Source: Brachybacterium sp042666875 | GTDB lineage: Bacteria > Actinomycetota > Actinomycetes > Actinomycetales > Dermabacteraceae | Length of the DNA: 64,000 bases | NCBI RefSeq assembly: GCF_042666875.1 | Contig: NZ_JBHTCX010000003.1 | Span: forward strand, 124,001-188,000 | Reading direction: 5' to 3' | Shown: piece by piece, positions 1-8,755 of the stretch | Position numbering within the stretch: position 1 is the stretch's first letter | Layout of the letters: each line of letters opens with the position of its first letter | The notes under the pieces: generated by a model | What the model was told of the DNA's origin: nothing | Seen by the model: only the letters and a program-made list of their open reading frames with translations | Databases searched by the model: none | Made by a program: the position numbers and the translations under genes

Positions 1-1170
1 GTCGGCCCACTGCCTCGCGGGCTCCAGCTGCCCGGGATCCGCGGTGGCGGCGACGACGGCCACGGTGGCCTCGCGCTGCCGGTGGGCGAAGGCGGTCGCG
101 TCCTCGGCCACCTCCGCCACGGCGCCGCCGAGGAAGCGAATCTGTACGGCGGCCATATCTGTAGCGCGCCGGCCGAGGGCCTCGAGCGCGGCGGCCGCCC
201 AGGACGCGTCGGCGCCGTCGACGAACCCGGAGCGCACCACCGGATGCAGCTTCGCCGGCGCCGGAGGAGGGCCCTTGATCAGTTCGGGGTAGGGCGTGGG
301 GCCGACCGTATCCAGCGCGGGCTCGCCCAGCTGCCTCAGCGGATCCAGCACGGACGGCGCATCCTCGGGGGCCCCGGAGTAACACAGGGCCATCACCAGC
401 ACGGGGGCGCCGTGGAGCCGTTCGGGCAGCCACGGCACGGGAGGGGCGGCCATGAGATTCAGCATCGCCCCGAGTTCCCGGGGCCCGGTGCGCACGGCCC
501 GGATCGCGCCGGCGAGCACCTCGGCGGTGGCGGGCACGGCGAGCATCCCGCCGGCGACGGTGCCTGCCGGGTGCAGGTCGAAACTCAGCTGCGTGACCAC
601 TCCGAAGTTCCCGCCCCCGCCGCGCAGTGCCCAGAACAGCTCGGGGTGCTCGTCGGGGCCCGCCATGATCACGCTGCCGTCGGCCAGCACCACCTCGGCC
701 GAGCGCAGGTTGTCGATGCTCAGCCCGTCGCGCCGGGTCAGGAAACCCACACCGCCGCCCAGGGTGATGCCGGCGATGCCGACCGTGGGGGCGTCGCCGA
801 AGCCGGTGGTCAGGCCGTGCTCGTGTGCGGCGGCGAGATAGTCGGCGGCCAGCACCCCGCCGCCGACGGTCGCGATACGGGAGTCGGGGTCCATGGACAG
901 CTGATCGAGTCCCCGCATGTCGAGGGTGAGGGCCCCGTCGACGATGCCACGGCGGGAGTGGCCGCCGCTGCGCACGGCCAGGGGCGCCCCGGCCTCGCGG
1001 GCGCCGCGCACGATCGTGGCGACCTCCCGCGTGCTGGTGGGTCGAGCGGCGGCGAGCGGGGAACGTCCGGGGGTGGCGAAGGGGATGTCGGTGGCGAGGT
1101 CATAGCCGGGCGAACCCGGCCGGAGGAAGCTGCGGCCGAGTGAGCGGGCCAGAGCGGGCACGGCGGTCAT
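1..1170 (-). CDS. FAD-binding oxidoreductase, BBE/PCMH type (partial, C-terminus off the window)
   Basis: The visible 390 codons are the N-terminal part of a flavoenzyme of the berberine-bridge/6-hydroxynicotine oxidase type. After about 40 residues the PCMH FAD-binding domain begins. It shows VRSGGHSRRG, the loop that in this family carries the flavin-linking His, and GGGVGFLTRRDGLSIDNL near residues 135-155, a hallmark of this fold. Such enzymes oxidise alcohols, sugars or amines and pass electrons to O2; the substrate cannot be told from sequence. The ATG at 1170 has AGGAG close upstream. The gene is divergent from a MarR regulator and shares an inverted repeat with it, so MarR control is likely. 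The stop codon lies left of base 1. Confidence 0.85.
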   Translation of the reverse strand, partial: MTAVPALARSLGRSFLRPGSPGYDLATDIPFATPGRSPLAAARPTSTREVATIVRGAREAGAPLAVRSGGHSRRGIVDGALTLDMRGLDQLSMDPDSRIATVGGGVLAADYLAAAHEHGLTTGFGDAPTVGIAGITLGGGVGFLTRRDGLSIDNLRSAEVVLADGSVIMAGPDEHPELFWALRGGGGNFGVVTQLSFDLHPAGTVAGGMLAVPATAEVLAGAIRAVRTGPRELGAMLNLMAAPPVPWLPERLHGAPVLVMALCYSGAPEDAPSVLDPLRQLGEPALDTVGPTPYPELIKGPPPAPAKLHPVVRSGFVDGADASWAAAALEALGRRATDMAAVQIRFLGGAVAEVAEDATAFAHRQREATVAVVAATADPGQLEPARQWAD

Positions 1171-1207
1171 GGTGGCTCCTGCGGGGTTCGGCAGACGAGT
1201 GCAGAGT

Positions 1208-1242
1208 TCACTTCGCTCCCTGAACGTTAGGGCCCGAAGTGA
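1208..1242. promoter_or_regulatory. Inverted repeat in the FAD oxidase / MarR divergent promoter
   Basis: TCACTTCG (1208-1215) and CGAAGTGA (1235-1242) form perfect 8-base arms around a 19-base centre that contains the small palindrome AACGTT. The site lies between two divergent starts (1170 minus, 1292 plus). This is where a MarR dimer would sit to control both promoters. The operator role is inferred. Confidence 0.5.
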
Positions 1243-1291
1243 TCTGCGTCAAGGGCTCGGGTGACGGCGAGTGGCCTCTAAGCTGTCCGGC

Positions 1292-1747
1292 ATGATCGAC
1301 TGGACGAGGAAACCGGTGGCGGCGCTGATCCGGCACATGGATCAGCACACCAGCCAGGCGGCGGAGACCCTCTTCGCCCGCCACGGCGGCAGTCGGCCGA
1401 TCTACTTCATCCTCCTCGCGCTCCACGAGAAGGACCGCACCACTCAGCGCGAGCTGGCCGCGGTGGTCGACCTGCGCGAAGCCACCCTGAGCGAGCACCT
1501 GCGCGTGATGGCCGAGCGGGACCTGATCACCCGATACCGCCCACCCGAGAACCAGCGCACACAGCAGATCGCGCTGACCGAGCGCGGCACGGAGCTGTTC
1601 ACCACGCTGCGCACGGCGATCGAGGATTTCGATGCCCACGTGCGCGCGGCCGCCGGGACAGAGGCCGACCTCGCGCTGCTCTACGAGATGGGGCCCCGCA
1701 TCGCCGCTGCGGCGGACGAGTACATCGGCCGCACGACCGGCAACTGA
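1292..1747 (+). CDS. MarR family transcriptional regulator
   Basis: A 151-residue winged-helix regulator of usual MarR length. The recognition region reads LREATLSEHLRVMAERDLIT, followed by a wing RYRPPENQRTQQIALTERG and a C-terminal dimerisation helix. A GTG at 1271 is in frame, but ATG 1292 is preferred because TAAGCT (1279-1284) lies seven bases before it, a leaderless promoter arrangement. MarR proteins usually repress a neighbouring gene until a small phenolic or oxidised ligand binds. The divergent FAD oxidase and the shared inverted repeat make that gene the likely target. The ligand is unknown. Confidence 0.88.
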   Translation: MIDWTRKPVAALIRHMDQHTSQAAETLFARHGGSRPIYFILLALHEKDRTTQRELAAVVDLREATLSEHLRVMAERDLITRYRPPENQRTQQIALTERGTELFTTLRTAIEDFDAHVRAAAGTEADLALLYEMGPRIAAAADEYIGRTTGN

Positions 1748-1759
1748 CGCCCCGGCTGC

Positions 1760-2335
1760 TCAGGGGGCCGCCGGGCCCCCACGAGATTGCAGGGAGACGC
1801 AGGTGAACACGGCCCCCTGCGCATCCCGGGCACGGTAGAGGTAGTCGTCCTCGGTGACCACGCGGCCCGAGCCCCCGGCCTCGATGAGCTGGACATCATC
1901 TCCGTCGACGATCTCGAGAGCGCCCTCGATGACGTGGATCATCGTGCCCGGCGAGGGCACGCCGGAGCCGCCCTGGTAGACGTCATCGCCGGTCAGCTTC
2001 CACTTCCACGTCTCCACCGACAGCCCTTCGGTGTCGATCGCGTCCAGCAGCACCGACCAGCTGCCCCCGTCGGTCGACCACACCTCGACCCCGTCCGGCG
2101 GGGCGTCGGAGCCCACCCCCATCAGCGCCGCGAAGGTGGTGCCGAGGCCGGCGGCGATGCGGTCGAGGATGAAGACGCTGGGGTTGGCCTGGCCGAGCTC
2201 GATCTGGGTGAGCATGCGGCGACTGACGTCACTGAGGTCCGCGAGCGCGCCGACGCTGAGGTCCTGGTCCTGGCGCGCGGCGCGGATGCGCTCGCCGAGC
2301 TGGGCGACGACCGCGGGACGCATACCACCGGGCAT
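1760..2335 (-). CDS. XRE family regulator with C-terminal cupin domain
   Basis: 191 residues: an N-terminal lambda-repressor-like HTH (about residues 8-65, with LSVGALADLSDVSRRMLTQ and EXGXXNPS-type IELGQANPS) followed by a RmlC-like cupin (about 90-185) that would bind a small ligand. An open frame continues upstream to 2443, but ATG 2335 has AGGAGGT six bases ahead, which fixes the start. The gene is divergent from an MFS transporter and probably represses it, as this regulator type commonly does for efflux or amino-acid genes. The ligand is not predictable. Confidence 0.87.
   Translation of the reverse strand: MPGGMRPAVVAQLGERIRAARQDQDLSVGALADLSDVSRRMLTQIELGQANPSVFILDRIAAGLGTTFAALMGVGSDAPPDGVEVWSTDGGSWSVLLDAIDTEGLSVETWKWKLTGDDVYQGGSGVPSPGTMIHVIEGALEIVDGDDVQLIEAGGSGRVVTEDDYLYRARDAQGAVFTCVSLQSRGGPAAP
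1763..1780. terminator. GC hairpin at the MarR / XRE convergence
   Basis: GGGGGCC (1763-1769) pairs with GGCCCCC (1774-1780) over a four-base loop. It stands 16 bases after the MarR stop and inside the last codons of the convergent regulator gene, so it could stop transcription in both directions. There is no T-tract, as is common in high-GC actinobacteria. Confidence 0.5.
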
Positions 2336-2429
2336 GTCGGACCTCCTCTCGGTGATGCACGCACGCTCGAAAGACTGAGACGTGACCAGAAGCGTATCGG
2401 GAGGCTCACCCGGAACGGACGTGACGGGA

Positions 2430-2469
2430 ACTATATTGCGCATCGGCGCGGGTGGGCATTATGTTGCCC
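2430..2469. promoter_or_regulatory. Overlapping divergent -10 boxes and operator-like repeat
   Basis: TATAGT on the minus strand (2435-2430) is a good -10 for the XRE-cupin gene and overlaps TATATT on the plus strand (2432-2437) facing the MFS gene. Just downstream GGGCATTATGTTGCCC (2454-2469) is an inverted repeat with five-base arms, and the half-motif TTGC recurs at 2436 and 2464. These are plausible binding sites for the adjacent regulator; binding is inferred. Confidence 0.45.
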
Positions 2470-2542
2470 AGGGCCCCGTTGTGGCCCCGCCTGCGCTCAC
2501 CCGCCACCGCAAAGTTCCATCCCGTCGAAGGAGGTCGTCCCC

Positions 2543-3937
2543 GTGACCAGCCACGCCCCCGCGTCCACCACGCAACCCGCGCCGGCCTCCCGCCCGGATG
2601 GCCGTCTGCTGCGCTGGTTCATGTCCTACGGCTCCTTCGCGGTGCCGCAGGCCGCCGCCCCGATCGCCTTCGCACTGATCGCGCTGCCCCTGACCGGGGA
2701 TCCCGGCAGCGGCGCGGCGATGATGCTCGCGATGACGATCGCGCAGGTACTCGGCGCCGTCCCGATCACGCGCCTCGGGCGCCGCTTCTCCCCGCTGCCC
2801 TTCCTGCGAGTGCTGATCGGGTTGCGGACCGTGGCGCTCGCGGCGATCGCCGTGTGCGCCGGGCTGGGCGCACCCTTCGCCTTCGTCGTGGCCGGGGCCG
2901 CACTGGCGGGCCTGGTCAACGGCGCCGCCTACGGACATCTGCGCGCGGTGCTGAACCACCTGGTGCCCTCGGGCCGGCTGCCGCGGGCACTCGGCGTCGC
3001 CGCCACCCTGAACGAGGTCACGTTCGCGGCCGCGCCGCTGGTGGCCGCCGCCCTGGGGAGCGTCTCCCCGCAGGCCGCCGCGTGGGCGATGGTGATCCTC
3101 GGGATGGGGCCGATGCTGCTGCTGCCGCGGATCCCCACCGCGACCGCTCCGGGGCCGGAACAGCGCCGCGATCGCCTCACCCTGAGGCCGATGATCATGC
3201 TGTGGCTGGTGTGCGGAGGCGCGAGCGCGGCCTCCATCTCCGCGATCGAGATCGGGGCCGTGTCGATGGCGGTCTCGTTCGGCATGCCTGCAGCGTGGGG
3301 CGTCATCTTCCCCCTCGCTCTCTGCGTCACCTCCGTCGCCGGTGGGGTCTGGGTCAGCATCCACAACCGGGTGCCGCGCCGTCGCACGGTGCTCGCTTGG
3401 CTGGCCACGACCGCCCTCGGCGTCGCCTGCGTGGGGCTCGGCCACTCGGTGACAGCCACTCTCGTGGGCGCGCTGCTGGTCGGGGCGGTCCTCGCCCCGC
3501 TGGCGACGTACTACTCGCTGATCCTGGACCGGCTGGTCCCGGCCGAGCACCGCGCCGAGGTCTTCGCGCAGCTGCGCACGGCCAATGCGCTCGGGATCAT
3601 CACGTCCAGCGGCCTGATCTCGCTGGTCTCGCTGCAGGCGACGTTCACCGTCGTCATCACGGTGATGACGGGCGTGATGCTGATGGCCGGCGGCGTATTC
3701 ACCGCAGCCTGGCTGCACGGGCGTCGTGCCCGCGCAGCGCGGGAGAGCGAGGACCGGCGGCTCGCGCGGGTCGAGGCGCCGACGGGCCAGGACGACGCGC
3801 CCGCCGAGGGGCACGCCGTGCCGGCCACGGTCGGCTCCGCTCCGGCGGCGGCCAGCTCGGTCCCGGCCGCGAGCGGCACGCGGCCGGGAGGCACCTCGCC
3901 CTCCGAGGGTGCACGGATCCCGGAGTTTCACGAGTAA
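2543..3937 (+). CDS. MFS transporter
   Basis: 464 residues with about twelve hydrophobic membrane segments typical of the major facilitator superfamily. These include an N-terminal helix FAVPQAAAPIAFALIALPL, the loop TRLGRRFSPLPFLR after helix 2-3 and a cytoplasmic centre around residue 210. The frame stays open far upstream, but GTG 2543 is preceded by GAAGGAGGT, and the protein then begins with a short polar tail. The C-terminal 70 residues are a polar, Ala/Pro-rich cytoplasmic tail. It is divergent from the XRE-cupin regulator, suggesting a regulated efflux pump. The substrate is unknown. Confidence 0.85.
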   Translation: MTSHAPASTTQPAPASRPDGRLLRWFMSYGSFAVPQAAAPIAFALIALPLTGDPGSGAAMMLAMTIAQVLGAVPITRLGRRFSPLPFLRVLIGLRTVALAAIAVCAGLGAPFAFVVAGAALAGLVNGAAYGHLRAVLNHLVPSGRLPRALGVAATLNEVTFAAAPLVAAALGSVSPQAAAWAMVILGMGPMLLLPRIPTATAPGPEQRRDRLTLRPMIMLWLVCGGASAASISAIEIGAVSMAVSFGMPAAWGVIFPLALCVTSVAGGVWVSIHNRVPRRRTVLAWLATTALGVACVGLGHSVTATLVGALLVGAVLAPLATYYSLILDRLVPAEHRAEVFAQLRTANALGIITSSGLISLVSLQATFTVVITVMTGVMLMAGGVFTAAWLHGRRARAARESEDRRLARVEAPTGQDDAPAEGHAVPATVGSAPAAASSVPAASGTRPGGTSPSEGARIPEFHE

Positions 3938-3941
3938 ACGA

Positions 3942-3970
3942 TTGCCCAGCGGGGAGCGACTCCGTACGGT
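3942..3970 (+). promoter_or_regulatory. Sigma-70-type promoter for the DUF4185 gene
   Basis: TTGCCC (3942-3947), a 17-base spacer and TACGGT (3965-3970) form a standard-looking promoter directly after the MFS stop. The DUF4185 gene therefore probably has its own transcript with a leader of about 100 bases. Confidence 0.5.
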
Positions 3971-4074
3971 GGGAACGGAAACGTGCGAGCGGGACCGCGG
4001 CAGAGCTGGCCGGCGCCCGCCGCGACCCCGCCCGTGGATGCGCGGGGGCATCCGGACCTGGAGGAGGTCCCGCT

Positions 4075-5247
4075 GTGATCACTCGTTCCACCTTCTTGCG
4101 CGGCGCAGTCGCTGCGGCCGGCGCCAGTGCGCTGACCCCCGTAGCCGCCGGCGCCCATCCCGGCGGCGGCGCGAGTTCGCCATCCAAGCCCCTGGGTGAC
4201 GGCCCGGCCGGCACCTCGCCCGCCGAGTCCCCGGGCTTCGGCCCCGTCCCCGACACCTGTCCCCGGATCGAGCGGATGGCCCCGGTGACCGGCCCGGGCG
4301 TCACCACCCGGTTTCGGATGGAGGCCACCGATCTCGGTGCCCCGGCGGTCACGCCCGACGGCCGCTCGCTGTTCATCTTCGGCGACACCTTCGAGGACGC
4401 CGTGGTCGGTGGCGGGTTCTGGCGCTCTCCCGTCGGCCTGTACGCCGACCCCGACGTCCCGCTGGACGGGGGCATCCGCTGGACCAGCGCGGTCGGCGGC
4501 GAGACCGCCGAGCAACTGGTCCCCTACGAGCACGACGACGATCCGGTCTCCACGATCCTGCCCGGGGACATCATCACCATCGGCGACACCATGTACCTGT
4601 GGATGATGGTCAACCACGGCTTCCCGACCGTCGGCAGCACCGAGATCTGGACCTCCACCGATTCCGGGGAGACGTGGGATCGCACCGCGGAGATGTTCCC
4701 CGGCGACCACCTGGGCGGGTTCATGCAGCAGTGCACCTGGTTCCGCGCCCCCGCCGAGCACTACGTCTACCTGCTGACGACGGGATTCCAGCGCGACAAG
4801 GGCGTGCTGCTCCACCGCGTCCCGGTCGATTCCGTGCTGGATCCCGGCGCCTACGAGACCTACGGGCCGGGCGAGGAGAGCTGGGGCTGGGGCGAGGAGC
4901 CGGCGCCGGTCATCGACGGCGCCATCGGCGAGATGTGCCTGCGGATCGTCGACGGCGAGTGGGTGCTGACCTACTTCGACGCCGGCAACTACCGCGTCGA
5001 CATCCTCGCCGCCGACTCGCCACTGGAGGTCCGTGACGCCACCGCCTCGACGCTGCTGCACGGCGGTGACTGGGGCGCCGAGGAGCACAACGTCGTCGCC
5101 CAGCTGTACGGGCCCTACATCGTGCCCGGCTCCACGCTCGAGGTGATGCATCTGCTGTGCTCCCAGTGGCGCACCGGGCCCGACTGGCCGTACCACGTCG
5201 AGCAGTTCCGCATCGAGGATCCGCTGGGACGGCACTGCGGGGACTGA
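4075..5247 (+). CDS. Tat-exported DUF4185 (GH183-like) protein
   Basis: 390 residues. The start is GTG 4075, with GGAGGAGG about ten bases upstream. An N-terminal signal (RSTFLRGAVAAAGASA) has a single Arg before S-x-F-L, so Tat or Sec export are both possible. From about residue 80 the protein is a beta-propeller-like DUF4185 domain with repeated aromatic blades (SLFIFGDTF, TMYLWMMVNH, WVLTYFDAGNYRVDIL). Some DUF4185 proteins are now known as endo-D-arabinanases (GH183) that act on mycobacterial-type arabinan; whether this one does is inference. It may act on cell-surface glycans of competing actinobacteria or of the cell itself. It lies next to the NagZ/NamZ pair, which also acts on wall glycans. 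Confidence 0.8.
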   Translation: MITRSTFLRGAVAAAGASALTPVAAGAHPGGGASSPSKPLGDGPAGTSPAESPGFGPVPDTCPRIERMAPVTGPGVTTRFRMEATDLGAPAVTPDGRSLFIFGDTFEDAVVGGGFWRSPVGLYADPDVPLDGGIRWTSAVGGETAEQLVPYEHDDDPVSTILPGDIITIGDTMYLWMMVNHGFPTVGSTEIWTSTDSGETWDRTAEMFPGDHLGGFMQQCTWFRAPAEHYVYLLTTGFQRDKGVLLHRVPVDSVLDPGAYETYGPGEESWGWGEEPAPVIDGAIGEMCLRIVDGEWVLTYFDAGNYRVDILAADSPLEVRDATASTLLHGGDWGAEEHNVVAQLYGPYIVPGSTLEVMHLLCSQWRTGPDWPYHVEQFRIEDPLGRHCGD

Positions 5248-5266
5248 CCCTGCCGGCCTACCGGAC

Positions 5267-5295
5267 GCCGGCCCGTGCGGCTCGCTCGGGCCGGC
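5267..5295. terminator. Bidirectional terminator hairpin
   Basis: GCCGGCCCG (5267-5275) and CGGGCCGGC (5287-5295) are perfect nine-base arms with an 11-base loop. The hairpin lies between the convergent DUF4185 and NagZ genes and could end both transcripts. Confidence 0.65.
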
Positions 5296-5309
5296 TGTCG
5301 GCGTCCCGC

Positions 5310-7196
5310 TCAGCCCAGCTGCAGTCCGTGGCCGATCGGGTAGGCCTCCCCGCTGCCGTCGGCCGCGGGGATCGCGACCGGGAGGGTGCCGCGCGGCTCG
5401 ACCGCGCCCGCGACCACACCGGCGACCGCGCGGAGGTTGCAGGCGGAGTTGCCGTAGGCGGCCAGTGACGCGGCGACCTCGCCGACGTGGACCACGTCGT
5501 AGGGGTTGCGCAGCGACGCGTGGATCACGGGCACCTCGGTTCCGGCCAGGGCACCGACGAGGGCGACCTGAGCGGCCGGGGTCTCGAATGCCGACGACGA
5601 GGTGAACACCAGCACCGCGTCATGGTCCGCAGCGGCGGTGGCGGCTTCCTCGGCGGTGGTCTCGTCGAGCGGGTCCAGCACCAGAGCCGTCGCCTCGAGG
5701 CCGTGCTCGTCCAGCGCCTGGACGGTCACCTCCAGCTTCTCCTGCGTGCCGACGCCGGTGACCAGCACGCTCGTGCCTCCCGCGAGGGGCAGGGTCTCGT
5801 CATCGGTGATGACGGTGACGGCGTCGTCGGCGATCTTCTGCGCGGTGCGCGCCGAGCGCTCCGTACCCACGGCGGCGACGGCATCGGCGACGTCGACGTG
5901 AGCGTCCTCGAACAGGCCCCGGCGCAGCTTCTGGGCGAGGATGCGCCGCACGGACTGATCCAGCCGCTCCTCGGTGATCTCGCCGCTGGCCACCGCCTCC
6001 TGGACGCCGCCGATGGCGACGGCCAGATCCGGTGGCATGAGCATCTGGTCGGCGCCGGCGAGGATGGCCTCGACCGGCACCCGGTCGTCCCCGAACATGG
6101 TGCGCACACCCTCCATGGCCAGCGAGTCGGTGACGATGACCCCGTCGTAGCCGAGCTCCTCGCGCAGCAGACCGGTGAGGATCGGCTGGGACAGGGTCGC
6201 GGGCCGGCCGGAGTCATCCAGCGCCGGGACCACGATGTGTGCGGTCATGATGGCGTCCACGCCCTGCTCGATCGCGGCGATGAAGGGTGGCAGATCGATC
6301 TCGTCGATCTCCTCGCGGGTGTGGTCGATGACCGGCAGGCCGACGTGGGAATCGGTGGCGGTGTCCCCGTGGCCGGGGAAGTGCTTCGCGGCCGCGGAGC
6401 AGTTCGCCTTCTGCAGTCCCTTGATGTGGCGGGCGGCGAGGTCCGCGACGGCCTCCGGGTCCGCGCCGAGGGAGCGCACCCCGATCACCGGGTTCTGCGC
6501 CGCGACGTTGACGTCGGCCACCGGGGCGAAGGCCTGGCCGATGCCGGCCGCGCGCAGCTCGGAGCCGATGATGTCGCCGGCCTTGCGGGCGTGGGAGCCG
6601 GAGCCCGTGGCGCCCAGGGCCATCGCCCCGGGCAGCGGGGTGGCCGGGGCCGGCAGCCGGTAGACGACGCCGCGCTCCTCGTCGGTGCTGATCACCAGGG
6701 GGATGCCGCCGGCCGCGAGCGCCGCGTCCTGGGCCTCGTTCGAGAGGGTCGCGATCTGCTCGATGCTCTCGAGATTCTCGCTCCAGACGAAGTAGATCAG
6801 CCCGCCGACGTGGTGGGTGGAGATGATCTCGGCGATGGTGTCCACCCCGGTGCTGGAGGTGTTCGAGGGGTGGGGCTCGTCGGCCGCAGAGCCGTAGCCG
6901 ACGGCGACGAAGAGCTGGCCGATCTTCTGCTCGAGGCTCATGCCGGCCAGCAGCTCGTCGAGACGGGCGTCGTGCTTGTCGCCGCCGCGGGCGGGGGCGC
7001 TCCGGGTCCCGGCGGCGTGCGCGGTCGCGGGCAGTGCGGTGGCCGTGCCGGCGAGGGCCAGGGCACCGAAGCTGCGCCGGTCCAGCAGGTGGCCGGGCCG
7101 TCGGCGGCTGCTGGAGGCGGCGTGGTTGCTGGAGGCGGCGTGGTTGCCGGAAGTGGCGTCGTCGGGGCCGGAGGGGGTGGGGATGCTGGGGGTCAT
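5310..7196 (-). CDS. nagZ: Secreted GH3 beta-N-acetylhexosaminidase (NagZ family)
   Basis: 628 residues. A Tat-type signal (DRRSFGALALAG) follows a 35-residue polar leader containing the repeat NHAASS. The catalytic TIM barrel spans about residues 80-420. It carries KHFPGHGDTATDSH near residue 270, the NagZ acid/base His-Asp loop, and VTDSLAMEG near residue 355 with the nucleophile Asp. A second alpha/beta domain of about 170 residues follows, as in two-domain GH3 enzymes. It would release GlcNAc from peptidoglycan fragments outside the membrane. It starts 13 bases after namZ with AGGAG in between, so the two form one transcript. Family assignment is firm; the natural substrate is inferred from NamZ/NagZ pairs elsewhere. 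Confidence 0.9.
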   Translation of the reverse strand: MTPSIPTPSGPDDATSGNHAASSNHAASSSRRRPGHLLDRRSFGALALAGTATALPATAHAAGTRSAPARGGDKHDARLDELLAGMSLEQKIGQLFVAVGYGSAADEPHPSNTSSTGVDTIAEIISTHHVGGLIYFVWSENLESIEQIATLSNEAQDAALAAGGIPLVISTDEERGVVYRLPAPATPLPGAMALGATGSGSHARKAGDIIGSELRAAGIGQAFAPVADVNVAAQNPVIGVRSLGADPEAVADLAARHIKGLQKANCSAAAKHFPGHGDTATDSHVGLPVIDHTREEIDEIDLPPFIAAIEQGVDAIMTAHIVVPALDDSGRPATLSQPILTGLLREELGYDGVIVTDSLAMEGVRTMFGDDRVPVEAILAGADQMLMPPDLAVAIGGVQEAVASGEITEERLDQSVRRILAQKLRRGLFEDAHVDVADAVAAVGTERSARTAQKIADDAVTVITDDETLPLAGGTSVLVTGVGTQEKLEVTVQALDEHGLEATALVLDPLDETTAEEAATAAADHDAVLVFTSSSAFETPAAQVALVGALAGTEVPVIHASLRNPYDVVHVGEVAASLAAYGNSACNLRAVAGVVAGAVEPRGTLPVAIPAADGSGEAYPIGHGLQLG

Positions 7197-7209
7197 CGGG
7201 GGCTCCTGC

Positions 7210-8637
7210 TCAGTAGAGGCGGTAGCGGCGAGCGGTGGCGACGAACTCGTCGAGCTCGTCCTGCCAGGCGGCGACGATCTCGTCGGCCGGGTCGCCGGCC
7301 TCGAGCATCGAGCGGGTGCGCTTGGTGCCGGAGAGGCTGTCGATCCAGCAGACGTCGGACTCGGTGCGGCAGTCCTCGCCCTCGCGCCAGTCGACCTCCG
7401 GGACCTGCCTGAAAAGGGCGGCGAGCACGTGGATGCCGGTGCGCACCGGTTCGTACTCCTCCGGATCCGTCACGTGCAGCTGCAGCCCGCCGCAGAACTC
7501 CCCGGCGTGCTTGCTGGTGGTGGGAGTGGCGAACATGGGCCGGGCCAGCACACCGGGTAGGTCGGCGAGGTCGGTGATGATCGCGTCGATCTGGGACTCG
7601 GTGATGAACGGGGCGCCGAACCACAGGAACGGGGTGGTGGTGCCGCGACCCTCGGAGACGTTCAGCGACTCGATGAGGCCGGTGCCCGCGTAGACGATCG
7701 CGGTCTCGGCGGTGGGGATGTTCGGCGAGGGCAGCACCCACGGCAGGCCCGCGTCGGCCGGCTCCTCGGGATCGTAGCCACTCATCTCGATGACCTCGAG
7801 ATCCACTGCATCGCCGAGGAACTCGCCGTTGAACAGGCGGGCGAGCTCGCCGACGGTCAGGCCGTGGCGCTGCGGGATCTCCTTCAGGCCCACGAAGGAG
7901 GACAGCGCCGGTTCGAGGATGAAGCCCTCGGCCTCGGCGCCCAGGGGGTTCGGGCGGTCCAGGACGAGGAACCGCTTCTCATTCTCGGCGGCGGCCTCCA
8001 TCGCGTAGTAGAGGGTCCAGATGTACGTGTAGAAGCGGGCGCCGATGTCCTGGATGTCGAAGATCAGGGTGTCGACGTCGGCGATCATCTCGGGCGTGGG
8101 CTTCTGCGTCTCTCCGTACAGGGAGCGCACCGGCAGGCCCGTCTTCTCATCGATGTAGTCGCCGACCTCGCCGCCGGCCGGCTCTGCACCCCGCACACCG
8201 TGCTCGGGGCCGAACAGCGCGACCAGGCTGAAGCCGCCCTCATCCTCGGCACCGATGAGCAGGTCGATGGTGGAGGTCAGCTCCCGGTCGGTGCCGGTGG
8301 GGTTCGTGATCAGGCCGACGGTCGCGCCGTCCAGCGTGGACAGCTGGTCGGCCTCGAGGAGATTCTCGACGCCGAGGGCGAAGCGCCCCTTGCCGTGACC
8401 TTTTCCGTGGCCGCCGCCGTTGCCCTTGCCGTGTCCGTTGCCCTTGCCGTTGGTGCCGCCGCCGTTGTCCGCCGGGAGGGCGCTCGCGGCGCCGGCGGTG
8501 GCCAGCACGGCACCGGCCGGGAGGGAGGCGAGGACGCGCCGGCGCCCTGGGCGCTCTGCTCCTGCCTCGGAGTCTCGGTGGTCGCCCGTGGAGGGCGTAC
8601 GCGGGGGCTGGGCAGGCTGGAGCGCCGGGTTGTTCAC
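7210..8637 (-). CDS. namZ: DUF1343 exo-beta-N-acetylmuramidase (NamZ, GH171 family)
   Basis: 475 residues. GTG 8637 is chosen because GGAGGA lies about nine bases upstream, although the frame is open further. A Tat-like signal (RRRVLASLPAGAVLATAG) is followed by a Gly/Lys/His/Asn linker (about residues 72-98) rich in the dipeptide GK. The DUF1343 domain then runs to the end. Recognisable motifs are GLITNPTG, LFGPEHGVRG, FDIQDIGARFYTY, VLDRPNPLG and LNVSEGRGTTTPF. Characterised DUF1343 enzymes (NamZ) remove MurNAc from the non-reducing end of wall glycans and work with NagZ. The nagZ gene lies immediately downstream, which supports the same partnership here. Confidence 0.88.
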   Translation of the reverse strand: MNNPALQPAQPPRTPSTGDHRDSEAGAERPGRRRVLASLPAGAVLATAGAASALPADNGGGTNGKGNGHGKGNGGGHGKGHGKGRFALGVENLLEADQLSTLDGATVGLITNPTGTDRELTSTIDLLIGAEDEGGFSLVALFGPEHGVRGAEPAGGEVGDYIDEKTGLPVRSLYGETQKPTPEMIADVDTLIFDIQDIGARFYTYIWTLYYAMEAAAENEKRFLVLDRPNPLGAEAEGFILEPALSSFVGLKEIPQRHGLTVGELARLFNGEFLGDAVDLEVIEMSGYDPEEPADAGLPWVLPSPNIPTAETAIVYAGTGLIESLNVSEGRGTTTPFLWFGAPFITESQIDAIITDLADLPGVLARPMFATPTTSKHAGEFCGGLQLHVTDPEEYEPVRTGIHVLAALFRQVPEVDWREGEDCRTESDVCWIDSLSGTKRTRSMLEAGDPADEIVAAWQDELDEFVATARRYRLY

Positions 8638-8755
8638 GATGAGAATTCCTCCGTCGTCGGGTCCGCCGCGCGAACGCTCGTGCTGGTCAGCTCTGCGTAC
8701 CGTCCGGCGCGGACACTGCGCCGACGCCGTGCGGCTCCATCGCGCGCGACTGACG

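Noticed and set aside
5487..7412. Long open frame on the plus strand opposite nagZ
   Set aside because: It mirrors a well-supported GH3 gene, has Gly/Val/Arg-rich composition without domains, and no ribosome-binding site. Such antisense frames are routine at this GC content.
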